NCBI RefSeq assembly: GCF_036250755.1
Contig: NZ_CP109583.1
Location: forward strand, 6,053,501 to 6,117,500
Origin: Streptomyces uncialis
GTDB taxonomy: Bacteria; Actinomycetota; Actinomycetes; Streptomycetales; Streptomycetaceae
Direction: 5' to 3'
Length of the DNA: 64,000 nucleotides
The position numbers were made by a program, and so were the translations under genes. Below the pieces are notes generated by a model. That model saw only the letters and a list, made by a program, of their open reading frames with translations. It had not been told where the DNA came from and made no database searches. This document shows, in pieces, positions 34,035 through 43,320 of the stretch (the stretch's first letter is position 1; every line of letters starts with the position of its first letter).

Positions 34035-34775
34035 TTAACGGGACGGGGGCGCCTGCACCACCGGCTCGCGGGTGAACAACGCACCGAGCCCCGGCGCGTT
34101 CACCCGCCGGTCGGTCAGCCGCAATCCCTCCCACACGGTCACCTGATTCGCCGTGAGCACCGGCTTGCCCAGCCGCTCCTCCAGGACGGACACCTGCGCG
34201 GCGGTGTGCACCGCGGTACCCGGCACGAGGACGGCCCCGGCATCGGGATGGTCCGCCTCGGCGGCCAGCGCCACCAGGTCGTCGGCGGAGCCGTGCGCCA
34301 CCGACACGACCTCCGTGCCCGCCGCGGCGAGGAAGTCGGTGAACAGCCCCGTCAGCACCGGTGTGTACACGGACGCGACGGCGACCCGCCGCGCGCCCAC
34401 CTCACGGACCGCGTGCACGAAGCCGAACGACGTGCTCGACGCGGGCAGCCCCGCGGCCCGCGCCAACGCGCGGACCTGCTCCTGCGCGCCCTCGGGACCC
34501 AGCGCGAAGCCCGGCCCCGCCCAGACGACGGCCTCCGCGCCCGACAGCCGCAGCTCCTCGCCCACCGCCGCGAGCCGGTCGGCCGACCCGGTGGGCACCG
34601 GCACGGCGCCCACGTCGAGACCCGGCCCGTCCTCCGCGACGGGACCGGTGGCGTCCGTTCCCGGCCCGTCGGCGTGGACCAGATACAGCCGGATGTCGCT
34701 GCCGATCAGCTGCTCCATACGCGGGTAGTCGTCCGCCGCGGTCCGTCCCGGGTACAGGAATCCCAGTGAGGTCAC
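34035..34775 (-). CDS. Asp/Glu racemase superfamily protein lacking cysteine
   Basis: A 246-residue protein like maleate isomerase / arylmalonate decarboxylase: FLYPGRTAADDYPRM, GAEAVVWAGPGFALG, RRVAVASVYTPVLTGLF and VPGTAVHTAAQVSVLEERLG with LTANQVTVWEGLRL. The GTG start has AAGGAGGAGG before it. The family normally uses one or two catalytic Cys; this protein contains none, and the two expected positions read WAGPG and PGTAV. It is therefore probably not a classical racemase or isomerase. Confidence 0.7.
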   Translation of the reverse strand: MTSLGFLYPGRTAADDYPRMEQLIGSDIRLYLVHADGPGTDATGPVAEDGPGLDVGAVPVPTGSADRLAAVGEELRLSGAEAVVWAGPGFALGPEGAQEQVRALARAAGLPASSTSFGFVHAVREVGARRVAVASVYTPVLTGLFTDFLAAAGTEVVSVAHGSADDLVALAAEADHPDAGAVLVPGTAVHTAAQVSVLEERLGKPVLTANQVTVWEGLRLTDRRVNAPGLGALFTREPVVQAPPSR

Positions 34776-34968
34776 GTCCTCCTCCTTCGCGTGGGTGGCT
34801 CCCGGCCCCACCACGGGGCCGGGCGGTTTCGCCCGTCAGGGCTCCACCGCTCGCCTGCCCAGCGGGCCGGGGCCCACCCGTCGGGCCGCCGGGGTCTTCT
34901 CCCAGGATGCCCCGCGCGGCCGGGCCCGGCGCGACGGCCGGGAACCGTGTTGACGGGGGTGACGCCCG

Positions 34969-36078
34969 GTGCCAGCGTGGTCGGGCCGTGTACGGGCGCC
35001 CCGGGGGACGGCCACCGCCGGACCGGGACGCCCGCCCCGGCGGCCCCGGCCACCCCTGACGGAAGCGGACGCCCCCTTGGAACCGGAAGCGCACTTCCCC
35101 CCGCGAGCGGACTCCCCCGTACGAGCGGACTCCCCCCTGCCCACCGTCCTCGTCCTGGACGCCGACCCGCCGCCCCGGCTCGGGAGCCTCATCGGACGGG
35201 CCCAGGTGGTCCGTACCGACGGCGACTCGCTGGCCGCGCTGCTGCCGTCGGCGGACGTGCTGCTGGTGTGGGACCACACCAGCGACGCGGTACGCCGCGC
35301 CTGGCCCGGTACGGGGCCCCGGCCCCGGTGGGTGCACGCGGCGAGCGCGGGCGTCGATCATGTGCTGGGCCCGGAGCTCGTCGCGTCCGGCACGGTCGTC
35401 ACCAACGCGCGCGGGGTCTTCGAGGGGCCCGTCGCCGAGTACGTCGCCGCACTGGTGCTGGCGATGGCCAAGGATCTGCCCCGGACCCTGGACCTCCAGC
35501 GGCACGGCGAATGGCGGCACCGGGACACCCTGCGGGTCGCGGGGTCACGGGCCGTCGTGGTCGGCTCCGGGCCGATCGGGAAGGCCGTCGCCCGGACCCT
35601 GAAGGCGCTGGGCGTACGGACGGCCGTGGTCGGCCGGGTCTCGGGGCCGGGGGTGCACGGGCCGGACGAGCTGGACCGGATGCTCGCCCGCGCGGACTGG
35701 ATCGTGTGCGCGGCGCCGCTGACCGCACAGACGAGGGGGATGTTCGGCTCCCGGCGGTTCGGGATGATGCAGCCGTCCGCGCGCTTCGTCAATGTGGGGC
35801 GCGGAGCGCTGGTGGTGACGGACGAACTCGTCGACGCGTTGTCGCGGCGATGGATCGCCGGGGCCGCGCTCGATGTCTTCGAGGTGGAGCCGGTGGGGGA
35901 GCGCAGTCCGCTGTGGGGGGTGCCCGGGTTGATCGTGTCCCCGCATATGAGCGGGGACGTGCTGGGGTGGCGGGACGCGTTGGGGGCGCAGTTCGTGGAG
36001 CAGTTCGGGAGGTGGGTGCGGGGGGAGGTCCTGCGCAATGTCGTGGACAAGCCCCGGGGGTACGTCCCCGGCCCCTGA
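34969..36078 (+). CDS. D-isomer-specific 2-hydroxyacid dehydrogenase
   Basis: Up to 369 residues. The NAD-binding Rossmann region is VVVGSGPIGKAVARTLKALG, the catalytic Arg is in VNVGRGALV, the Glu in LDVFEVEPV and the His in IVSPHMSGD. The N-terminal 55 residues are Pro/Arg-rich and unlike the family, so the true start may lie nearer PTVLVLDADPPP (about 35140); GTG 34969 is the outer limit. It is divergent from the racemase-like gene. Confidence 0.82.
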   Translation: MPAWSGRVRAPRGTATAGPGRPPRRPRPPLTEADAPLEPEAHFPPRADSPVRADSPLPTVLVLDADPPPRLGSLIGRAQVVRTDGDSLAALLPSADVLLVWDHTSDAVRRAWPGTGPRPRWVHAASAGVDHVLGPELVASGTVVTNARGVFEGPVAEYVAALVLAMAKDLPRTLDLQRHGEWRHRDTLRVAGSRAVVVGSGPIGKAVARTLKALGVRTAVVGRVSGPGVHGPDELDRMLARADWIVCAAPLTAQTRGMFGSRRFGMMQPSARFVNVGRGALVVTDELVDALSRRWIAGAALDVFEVEPVGERSPLWGVPGLIVSPHMSGDVLGWRDALGAQFVEQFGRWVRGEVLRNVVDKPRGYVPGP

Positions 36079-36188
36079 GGGTCCCGCCGGGTCGCCGCCC
36101 CCGTTTCCTGCGCTGGACCCACTTGTCCCCGCACAGGTCGGACGGGGGTGCGCAGTTCCCCGCGCCCCTTTGGGGCGCACCCGGCTTG

Positions 36189-36311
36189 TTCTTCGGGTCG
36201 GTGCCGGTCGGGATTCTCCGTCCTCGATCCGACACGCTCGGTACGACGTCCAGTGGTCCGACTGAAGAGCATCGGAGTCTGCGAGCAGAGATTCCCGCCC
36301 ACCCCCTCCCG
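36189..36311 (+). repeat. 123-bp dispersed element, copy C
   Basis: Nearly identical to copy A over its whole length. The variable loop is CAGT-GGTCCG-ACTG. Preceded by GCGCAGTTCCCCGCGCCCC and followed by the inverse unit about 85 bases later. Confidence 0.85.
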
Positions 36312-36495
36312 CAGTCCGGCGAGTCCGCGAGGAGGGTGGTTCCGCAAGCAAAGGCCCGCACCTGACCGACAGCCTGAAGAGGCGCCCCCAAAGGGGCGCG
36401 GGGAACTGCGCAAAAGACGAGGGCCGACCCGCACCCGGCGAACGACCGCAAAGGGGCAGCATCCAGGGGCGCGGGGAACTGCGCACCCCCGTCCA

Positions 36496-36725
36496 ACCCG
36501 CACAGGGACAAGTGCGCCCAGCCGGACAGACCTCACAAGCGCAAGCGAAGGCGACCCGCACAGGGACAAGTGGGCCCAGCCGGACAGACCTCACAAGCGC
36601 AAGCGAAGGCGACCCGCACAGGGACAAGTGGGCCCAGCCGGACAGACCTCACAAGCGCAAGCGAAGGCGACCCGCAGGGACAAGTACGTCCAGTACGGGG
36701 AACCTCGGAAGCGCAAGCGAAGGCG
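36496..36725 (+). repeat. 58-bp tandem repeats
   Basis: Three almost identical 58-bp units (36496-36553, 36554-36611, 36612-36669), each starting ACCCGCACAGGGACAAGTG and ending CAAGCGCAAGCGAAGGCG, then a diverged fourth (36670-36725). Confidence 0.9.
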
Positions 36726-36817
36726 ACCTGTGAGGTGCGTCACGCTCTGTAAACCGTAGGGCGGAGCCCACGCGTACCGTCTGCGTCACCCGGATTCTTT
36801 GCGAGGAGCGCTGACGT

Positions 36818-37354
36818 TTGACGGAGGAGGAGTTCGCCGATTTCTATCGGCGTTCGGTTCACCGGATCACCGGCCAGCTGTATGTCATGACCGGCGACTT
36901 CCACGAGGCCCAGGACGTGGTCCAGGAGGCGTTCGTCCGGGCCTGGAACAGCCGTGGCCGCCTCGACCGCGACCTCGGCCCCGACGCGTGGGTGCGGACC
37001 GTCGCCTGGCGGCTCGCGGTCAGCCGCTGGCGCCGCCTGGTCCGGGGCCGCGCCGCCTGGGAGCAGCGGGCCGATCCCCTGACCAGCGGCGGGCCCGACC
37101 CGGGCATGGTCGACATCGAACGCGCGCTGCGTGACATGCCCGCCCGGCAGCGCCAGTGCGCGACGTTGTTCTACGTCTGCGATCTCACCGTCGACCAGAT
37201 CGCCGCCGAGACCCGGCTCGCGAGCGGCACGGTCAAGACCCATCTGTCGCGGGCCCGGGCCCGGTTCGCCGATTCCCTCGGCCCGCGGCCGGGTGTCCGT
37301 ACCGCCGGCCGCGCCACCGACCGTCCGTCGCCCAGCGGGGAGGACCACCGATGA
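36818..37354 (+). CDS. ECF sigma factor (SigE-like/SCO family)
   Basis: A 178-residue sigma factor. Region 2 is FADFYRRSVHRITGQLYVMT with DFHEAQDVVQEAFVRAW. Region 4 is ALRDMPARQRQCATLFYVCD and ETRLASGTVKTHLSRARARF. Start is TTG with a GAGGAG about 11 bases upstream. The next gene overlaps by ATGA and encodes a probable membrane partner, a usual sigma/anti-sigma arrangement. Confidence 0.88.
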   Translation: MTEEEFADFYRRSVHRITGQLYVMTGDFHEAQDVVQEAFVRAWNSRGRLDRDLGPDAWVRTVAWRLAVSRWRRLVRGRAAWEQRADPLTSGGPDPGMVDIERALRDMPARQRQCATLFYVCDLTVDQIAAETRLASGTVKTHLSRARARFADSLGPRPGVRTAGRATDRPSPSGEDHR

Positions 37355-37911
37355 CCGAGCACGACGACGACCTCGGCGCGGAACTGCGGGAGGCGGCCGA
37401 CCGGGCCGCCGGCCTGACCCGGCCGGTGGACATCCGGGTGATCGCCGAACGGGGCCGTTCCCGCAGGCGCCGGACGCTGGCCGTGTCGGCGGCGGGCGCG
37501 GTGACCGTGGCCGCCACGGTGACCGCGTTCCTGCTCACCCAGGCCACGGCACCGGCCCCCGCGCCCCCGCCGGTGCCCGCCGCGTCCACCGACGGGACGG
37601 AGGGCACACCGGACCGGGGTCCCACCGGAACCCTCGGCACGTCCGGTCCCACCGGGACCATGGGCACCCTCGGCCCCTCGGGCTCCCGTCCGCCCACCGG
37701 CACCGGCGGGACCAGCGGTCCGGCCGGGAGCCCGGAACACTCGCCCAGCTCCAGCGTTCCCCCGGCCACCGGCTCCTCCCCGCCGCCGACCTCCGCCATG
37801 GACCATCCGTTCCCCGAGGGCAGTCCGCGCGGACCGGGCCGGAGCGAGCGTCCGGAAGGCGGTTCGGCCGCGACGGGTCCATGGCAGGGGCCGGGGACCG
37901 TGGGCCCCTGA
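37351..37911 (+). CDS. Membrane protein, probable partner of the sigma factor
   Basis: A 186-residue protein. A cytosolic N-terminus (ELREAADRAAGLTRPVDIRV) is followed by one membrane helix (TLAVSAAGAVTVAATVTAFLL, about residues 46-65) and a long extracellular Pro/Ser/Thr/Gly-rich tail with TGTxGTSGPTGT repeats. No zinc anti-sigma motif is present. Coupling to the sigma gene suggests a regulatory role, not proven. Confidence 0.65.
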   Translation: MTEHDDDLGAELREAADRAAGLTRPVDIRVIAERGRSRRRRTLAVSAAGAVTVAATVTAFLLTQATAPAPAPPPVPAASTDGTEGTPDRGPTGTLGTSGPTGTMGTLGPSGSRPPTGTGGTSGPAGSPEHSPSSSVPPATGSSPPPTSAMDHPFPEGSPRGPGRSERPEGGSAATGPWQGPGTVGP

Positions 37912-38021
37912 CACCCTCCGCCGCCCCGGGGGTGATCCACGTCTCACCGCCGGTGAGGTGTCAACCGGATCTCTCGCGGGACGCGTAAACGCGGCAGAAG
38001 CCGAATCCCGCGAGGAGCCAG

Positions 38022-39245
38022 ATGGCCATCGACACCCGGACCGGGCCCCCGCCCGCCCGTGTCCCGCAGCCGCCCGCGCCGGTCCGCGTCCCGGGCCCGG
38101 CGCCCGTCCGGCGCGCGTCCAGGGCGGCCGGGTGGCCCCGTACCGTCGGGACCGTGGTCGCGGTCCACGCGGCGGCCACCGCCGCGCATCTCGCCGCGCT
38201 GTTCGTGACCGCCTCGGCGGCGGGCGGCGCGGGGGTACGGGACCGGCTGCTGTCCTGGGACGCGCGGCTGTACCTGGGGATAGCCGAGGACGGCTATCCG
38301 GCCGGGATCACCCGGGACGCCGACGGCGAGCCGGAGGGGAGCACCCTCGCGTTCTTCCCGCTGTACCCGCTGCTGGTCCGGCTGGCGCACCGGACCCTCG
38401 GGTCCGACATGGAGACGGCCGCCCTGCTCACCGCCCATCTGGCCTTCCTCGGCGCGCTGTTCGCCGTGCACGGACTGATCGGCGCGCTGTACGGGACCCG
38501 GACCGCGACGATCACCCTGGTGCTGGTCGCGGCGGCGCAGCCCATGGCGGTGGTGCTCGTCATGGCGTACGCCGAGTCGCTGTTCCTGGCACTGGCGGTG
38601 GGCGCGCTGCTGGCGGTGCGCCGGGGCCACTGGCTCACGGCCGGGGTCCTCGCGCTGCTGACCGGACTGACCCGGCCGGCCGCCGCCGCGCTCGCGCTGG
38701 CCCTCGCGGTCGCGGTGGTGCTGGAGATCCGCCGCCTGGACCGGGTCACCTGGCGGCCGGTCGCCGCGCTCGCGCTGGCGTGCGCGGGCACCCCCGGCTA
38801 TCTGCTGTGGGTCGCGGAACGCACCGGACGGCTCGACGGCTACTTCGTCGTCCAGGAAGCGGGCTGGGGCACCCACTGGGACTTCGGCGCGGCGTTCGCC
38901 GGCTTCCTCGGCGACACGTTCCGCCAGGGCGACGGCTGGGTCGCGGTGAGCACCGCGTTCCTGCTGCTCGCGGCCTGCGCGCTGACGGCACTGGCCTGGC
39001 GCCGGGGTGTCTGGCCGCCGCTGCTGGTGTACGGGACGGCGATGCTGGTGCTGACCGTCGGCCAGTCGAACTACTACCACTCCAAGCTGCGGCTGCTGGC
39101 GCCCGCGCTGCTGCTGCTCGTCCCGCTCGCCGTACGGCTGGCCCGGGCCCCCCGCCGGACCGTCGTGCCCACCCTGCTGGCGGCGGCCCTGTTCGGCACC
39201 TGGTACGGCGCGCACATGCTCGTGACCTGGCGGTACGCGATCTGA
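38022..39245 (+). CDS. PIG-V-like mannosyltransferase family membrane protein
   Basis: A 407-residue integral membrane protein with about nine helices. The lumenal motif is WDARLYLGIAEDGYP, followed by TLAFFPLYPLLVRLAH, typical of GT-C enzymes of the PIG-V/GPI mannosyltransferase group, which use polyprenyl-phosphate mannose. A basic residue pair follows the Pro-rich N-terminus. The acceptor is unknown. It stands alone on the + strand. Confidence 0.75.
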   Translation: MAIDTRTGPPPARVPQPPAPVRVPGPAPVRRASRAAGWPRTVGTVVAVHAAATAAHLAALFVTASAAGGAGVRDRLLSWDARLYLGIAEDGYPAGITRDADGEPEGSTLAFFPLYPLLVRLAHRTLGSDMETAALLTAHLAFLGALFAVHGLIGALYGTRTATITLVLVAAAQPMAVVLVMAYAESLFLALAVGALLAVRRGHWLTAGVLALLTGLTRPAAAALALALAVAVVLEIRRLDRVTWRPVAALALACAGTPGYLLWVAERTGRLDGYFVVQEAGWGTHWDFGAAFAGFLGDTFRQGDGWVAVSTAFLLLAACALTALAWRRGVWPPLLVYGTAMLVLTVGQSNYYHSKLRLLAPALLLLVPLAVRLARAPRRTVVPTLLAAALFGTWYGAHMLVTWRYAI

Positions 39246-39386
39246 CCGGAACGCGGGGGACACGCGCGGTCGCGCCCGTGGCGGACGGGCGGACGGCCCC
39301 CGGGGAACAAACGGAGCAACCCTCCTGTTCTGTTGACGCGGAAGGCCGGTCGGAACCGGCCGGAGGCGAGCGGGAGGACGACGACG

Positions 39387-40580
39387 GTGGCATCGGCGGG
39401 CAGCGGCAGCGAGCGGAACCAGGACCCGGCGGACGGGACGCGGCCCCGGACGGACACCCCGGCGGCCCCCGGCTCACGATCCGGCCCGGCCGACGACCCC
39501 GACGGCATCACCGGTACCCGGCACGGCACCGCCCCCGTACCCCTCTCCGTGCTCGACCTGGTCACCGTGGGCGCCGGACACACCGCCACCGAGGCACTGC
39601 GCACCAGCGTGGAACTGGCCAAGCTGGCGGAACGCCGCGGCTTCCACCGCTACTGGGTCGCCGAGCACCACTCCATGCCCGGGGTGGCGTCCTCGTCCCC
39701 GGCGGTGATCCTCGCGCATCTGGCCGCGCACACCGCACGCGTCCGGCTCGGCTCCGGCGGCGTCATGCTGCCCAACCACGCCCCCCTGGTGATAGCCGAG
39801 CAGTTCGGCACCCTGGAGGCCATGGCCCCGGGCCGCGTCGACCTCGGACTGGGCCGCGCGCCCGGTACGGACGGCGCCACGGCCGCGGCCCTGCGCCGCA
39901 CCGAACGCCTCGCGGAGGGCGCCGACGACTTCCCCCAGCACCTCGCGGAGCTGACCAGGTTCCTGGACGACGACTTCCCCGACGGCCACCCGTACGCCCG
40001 GATACACGCCGTCCCGGGGCCGGTGCAGGCCACCGCGCCGGGCGGGGTCCAGTCCCGCCACCGGCCGCCGGTGTGGCTGCTCGGCTCGTCCGGCTTCAGC
40101 GCGCGGCTCGCGGCAACCCTCGGGCTGCCGTTCGCGTTCGCCCACCACTTCTCCGCCCGCAACACGGTCCCGGCGCTGGACCTGTACCGGGACACCTTCC
40201 GTCCCTCGGCCCTCCTCGACCGCCCGTACGCCCTGATCGGTGTCTCGGCGCTCGCCGCCGACGACGAGGGCGAGGCCCGCCGCCAGGTGCTGGCCGCCGC
40301 CCTCAGCATGGTCCGGCTGCGCACCGGCCGCCCCGGCCTGGTCCCCACCCCCGAGGAGGCCACGAACCACCCCTGGACCGCCCAGGAGCGGGAGTTCGTG
40401 GACTCCTGGAACGCGGACGTGGTCCACGGCACCCCCGACCAGGTCCGCGCGGGCCTCGACGACCTCCAGAAGCGCACGGGCGCCGACGAACTGATGCTCA
40501 CCGCCAACGCCCACAGCGGCCGGGCCCGCCTGCGCTCCTACGAACTCATCGCCGACGCGTACGACCTCCCGACGGGCTGA
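39387..40580 (+). CDS. Luciferase-like flavin-dependent oxidoreductase
   Basis: A 397-residue LLM-class enzyme. [69 protein letters not shown], and C-terminal [13 protein letters not shown] and [13 protein letters not shown] are typical of the MsnO8 subgroup. It needs reduced FMN or F420. The first 55 residues are polar and probably disordered. GTG 39387 is preferred (GGGAGG upstream); an in-frame start at 39333 is possible. Confidence 0.87.
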   Translation: MASAGSGSERNQDPADGTRPRTDTPAAPGSRSGPADDPDGITGTRHGTAPVPLSVLDLVTVGAGHTATEALRTSVELAKLAERRGFHRYWVAEHHSMPGVASSSPAVILAHLAAHTARVRLGSGGVMLPNHAPLVIAEQFGTLEAMAPGRVDLGLGRAPGTDGATAAALRRTERLAEGADDFPQHLAELTRFLDDDFPDGHPYARIHAVPGPVQATAPGGVQSRHRPPVWLLGSSGFSARLAATLGLPFAFAHHFSARNTVPALDLYRDTFRPSALLDRPYALIGVSALAADDEGEARRQVLAAALSMVRLRTGRPGLVPTPEEATNHPWTAQEREFVDSWNADVVHGTPDQVRAGLDDLQKRTGADELMLTANAHSGRARLRSYELIADAYDLPTG

Positions 40581-40596
40581 GACGGCGGGTATCCCG

Positions 40597-41004
40597 CTAC
40601 CCGACCGTGTGCTCGTTGATGACCTCGATCTTGCAGCGCGGGCTGCCCGAGCGGGACAGGCGCCCGTCGCTGGTGACCAGGGGGACCTGGAGACCCTCGG
40701 CGAGAGCGACGTACGCGGCGTCGTACGCGGACAGGTTCGCGTGCAGCTCCCGCACTCGCGGCAGCAGCGGCATGTGCTCGGTCCGGCGTACGGGGAGCAG
40801 GGCGTAGGCGTGCCAGGCGGCTTCCAGCTCGTCCGCGGTCAGCTTGCCGCCCCGGCGTCTGCCGAGCAGGGCCGACGTCACCTCGATGTCGACCAGATGC
40901 GGGGCCGCGAGGGTTTCCCCGGCGACCCGCTGACGGACAGCGGTGCCGACCGGGCCGGCGTCGGCCACGAGGAGCACCAGTGCTCCCGCGTCGATGACGA
41001 TCAA
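40597..41004 (-). CDS. vapC: VapC-type PIN-domain toxin
   Basis: A 135-residue ribonuclease. Acidic PIN residues are Asp5 (MIVIDAGAL), Glu in HLVDIEVTSALL, Asp in LSAYDAAYVALAE and Asp in LVTSDGRL. It cleaves RNA when released from its antitoxin. Its start overlaps the antitoxin stop by 4 bases. Confidence 0.9.
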   Translation of the reverse strand: MIVIDAGALVLLVADAGPVGTAVRQRVAGETLAAPHLVDIEVTSALLGRRRGGKLTADELEAAWHAYALLPVRRTEHMPLLPRVRELHANLSAYDAAYVALAEGLQVPLVTSDGRLSRSGSPRCKIEVINEHTVG

Positions 41005-41231
41005 TGGTGCCGCCGCCCCTGCTCGATGTCGTCCAGGACGTCCTCCGTCGACAACCGGGCCGACACCTGGGCCTCGATCCGGGCGAGGACGTCATCCAGT
41101 GCCGGAGCGGCGACCTCCCGCTCCAGGAGTGCCCGGGTGTACGCCTGGAGCGACTGGTGGTTGCGTGCCGCTCTTATCTTCAGCTCGGTCACGGTCTCGT
41201 CGGAGAGGTCGCGCAGATAGAGAGTAGCCAT
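41001..41231 (-). CDS. vapB: VapB/FitA-type RHH antitoxin
   Basis: A 76-residue protein with a ribbon-helix-helix N-terminus (LYLRDLSDETVTELKIRAA, NHQSLQAYTRALLERE) and an acidic C-terminus that wraps the toxin. It should repress its own operon; a 12-bp palindrome lies 18 bases before the ATG. Confidence 0.9.
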   Translation of the reverse strand: MATLYLRDLSDETVTELKIRAARNHQSLQAYTRALLEREVAAPALDDVLARIEAQVSARLSTEDVLDDIEQGRRHH

Positions 41232-41248
41232 GCAAGCAGAGTAGTCGC

Positions 41249-41260
41249 ATTGCTAGCAAT
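41249..41260. promoter_or_regulatory. Palindromic operator candidate of vapBC
   Basis: ATTGCTAGCAAT is a perfect 12-bp palindrome in AT-richer DNA just upstream of vapB, a common place for autoregulatory binding by VapB. Confidence 0.55.
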
Positions 41261-41289
41261 CTGCCAGCATTTTCGACAGCCCCCCGCCC

Positions 41290-43320
41290 TCACCCGTCGG
41301 ACGCCGTACGGGCGGTGAGGAGTGCGGCGATGCGGTCCGGGGGGACCGGGCGGGAGTAGAGCCAGCCCTGGGCGGTGTCGCAGCCGATGCCGCGCAGCCG
41401 GGCGGCCTGGCCCGCGGTCTCCACGCACTCGGCGGTGACCGTGAGACCGAGGCGGTGGGCGAGCTGGACCAGGGTCTCGACGATGACCTCGTCGGCCGGG
41501 TTCGGATGGGCGCCGCCCTCGTAGCGGAAGCCCCGGACGAACGAACCGTCCAGCTTGAGGACCGACACCGGCAGCCGGCTCAGGTACGCGAGGTTGGAGT
41601 ACCCCGTGCCGAAGTCGTCGATCGCGATCCGCACCCCCATGTCGCTGAGCGCCTGCAACGCCTGGAGCGGACGCCCCGCCGAACCCATCACCGCCGACTC
41701 CGTCAGCTCCAGTTGCAGCAGCCCCGGGTCCAGACCCGTCTCCGCGAGGATGTCCGCCACGTCCGCCACCAGATCGGAGTCCCACACCTGGCGCACGGCC
41801 ACGTTCACGCTCACGAACACCGGTTCCGTGTCCGGGTGGTCCAGCTGCCACCGGCGGGCCTGACGGCACGCCGTGCGCAGCACCCAGCGGCCCAGCTGGA
41901 CGATCGACCCGTCCTCCTCCGCCAGCCCGATGAACCGGTTCGGGGCCAGCGTCCCGAACTGCGGATGCTCCCAGCGCACCAGGGCCTCGACCCCGCGCAG
42001 CTCACCGCCGTCCAGCCGGACGAGCGGCTGGTACTCCAGCCGGAACTCCCCGCGTTCCACGGCCGGGCGCAGGGTCGACACCAGTGCCTGACGGGTCATC
42101 CGATGGGCGTTGCGCTCCGGGTCGAACAGCGTCCAGCGGGCCTTGCCGTCGGCCTTCGCCCAGTACAGCGTGGTGTCGGCCGCCTGCATCAGCCCGGTCG
42201 CCGTGGTCCCGTCGGCCCGCCGTTCCACCACCCCGATCGACGCGGACACCGACAGCCGCTGCCCGGCGATGTCGAACGGCTCCTGCAACGTCCGCAGGAC
42301 CGTCCCGGCGAGATCCGCGAGCTGCTCCGTCCCCCGGGACTCCTCGACCAGCAGCGCGAACTCGTCCCCGCCGAGCCGCGCCACCAGCGGTGCCGTGCCC
42401 CGGGTCGGCCCCGCCTCCTCGGCGCACCGGGTCAGCCGCTCGGCGACCGCCGCGAGCAGCCGGTCCCCGATCCCGTGCCCCAGTGTGTCGTTCACCGCCT
42501 TGAACCCGTCCAGGTCGAGGTAGCACAGCCCGACCCGGCCGGTCCCGGACCCGTCGTACGCGCCCGCCTCCAGCGCCCCGGCCAGCCGTTCGAAGAACAG
42601 CGTCCGGTTGGGCAGCCGGGTCACCGGGTCGTGCATCCGGGAGTGCCGCAGCCGGGCCTGCAACTCGCGGTGCGCGCTGACGTCGGACACCGACAGCAGG
42701 ACGGCCCCGGGCCCGCTCCGGTCGGCCAGCGGGGTCACGGTGATCTGCGCCCACATCGTGCGGCCGTCGGGCCGCGCCAGCCTGCGCCCGCACCGCAGCC
42801 GCGCCTGCCGTCCGCGCAGCACCTCCTGGTACGTGTGCCAGGTCCGGTCGTCCGCCACCAGGTCCACCAGCTCGGCCGCGACCCGTCCGACGGGCCCGGG
42901 CCCGGGCCCGTCGGACGGCCGGGTGAAGAGCGCGTGGAAGGCGTCGTTCGCGGCGATCACGACCCCGTCCCGGCCGACCGCGGCCATCGCGAGCGGCGCG
43001 ACGGCGAACACGGCGCGATACAGCTCGGCCTGGTCCGGGTCCGTGGTGCGGGGGTCCGGCGTCGCGTGGCGGTCCGGCGGTCGTGGGTCCGTCGCCCGGG
43101 TCCCGGCGGGTACGGGCGCGGGGACCGGTGGGGGAGTGGGCGCCTGGGTAGGTGGCGGTGCGGGTGCCCGGGCCGGGCCGGCCGCCTGCGCGGGGGGCTG
43201 TGCGGCCGACGGCGGACAGGCGGTCCGGACGGTGCGATCACCGGGGTCGGCGCGACTCTCCGTGACGGCCGGGGGGACGAGGTCCGCCGTGGGGGCGGGC
43301 CCTTCGGACGTTCCGCTCAC
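41290..43320 (-). CDS. cdgA: CdgA-like c-di-GMP enzyme (PAS-GGDEF-EAL)
   Basis: A 676-residue cytoplasmic protein. The N-terminal 95 residues are Pro-rich. The PAS domain is at about 100-220 (FAVAPLAMAAVGRDGVVIAA), the GGDEF domain with intact RLGGDEFALL at about 345, and the EAL domain with GVEALVRWEHP, VNVAVRQ, ELTESAV, IDDFGTGYSNLAYL, KLDGSFVRG and GCDTAQGWLYSRP. All catalytic residues appear present, so it could make and degrade c-di-GMP. The architecture and synteny fit S. coelicolor CdgA (SCO2817), a BldD-regulated developmental enzyme. GTG start. Confidence 0.85.
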   Translation of the reverse strand: MSGTSEGPAPTADLVPPAVTESRADPGDRTVRTACPPSAAQPPAQAAGPARAPAPPPTQAPTPPPVPAPVPAGTRATDPRPPDRHATPDPRTTDPDQAELYRAVFAVAPLAMAAVGRDGVVIAANDAFHALFTRPSDGPGPGPVGRVAAELVDLVADDRTWHTYQEVLRGRQARLRCGRRLARPDGRTMWAQITVTPLADRSGPGAVLLSVSDVSAHRELQARLRHSRMHDPVTRLPNRTLFFERLAGALEAGAYDGSGTGRVGLCYLDLDGFKAVNDTLGHGIGDRLLAAVAERLTRCAEEAGPTRGTAPLVARLGGDEFALLVEESRGTEQLADLAGTVLRTLQEPFDIAGQRLSVSASIGVVERRADGTTATGLMQAADTTLYWAKADGKARWTLFDPERNAHRMTRQALVSTLRPAVERGEFRLEYQPLVRLDGGELRGVEALVRWEHPQFGTLAPNRFIGLAEEDGSIVQLGRWVLRTACRQARRWQLDHPDTEPVFVSVNVAVRQVWDSDLVADVADILAETGLDPGLLQLELTESAVMGSAGRPLQALQALSDMGVRIAIDDFGTGYSNLAYLSRLPVSVLKLDGSFVRGFRYEGGAHPNPADEVIVETLVQLAHRLGLTVTAECVETAGQAARLRGIGCDTAQGWLYSRPVPPDRIAALLTARTASDG

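Larger units (their letters stand above)
36079..36817. repeat. Intergenic repeat island 3
   Basis: Repeat-rich region between the dehydrogenase and the sigma factor gene. It holds one 123-bp element, several GCGCGGGGAACTGCGC units and a run of 58-bp tandem repeats. The last 80 bases before 36818 are free of repeats and should carry the sigma-gene promoter. Confidence 0.75.
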
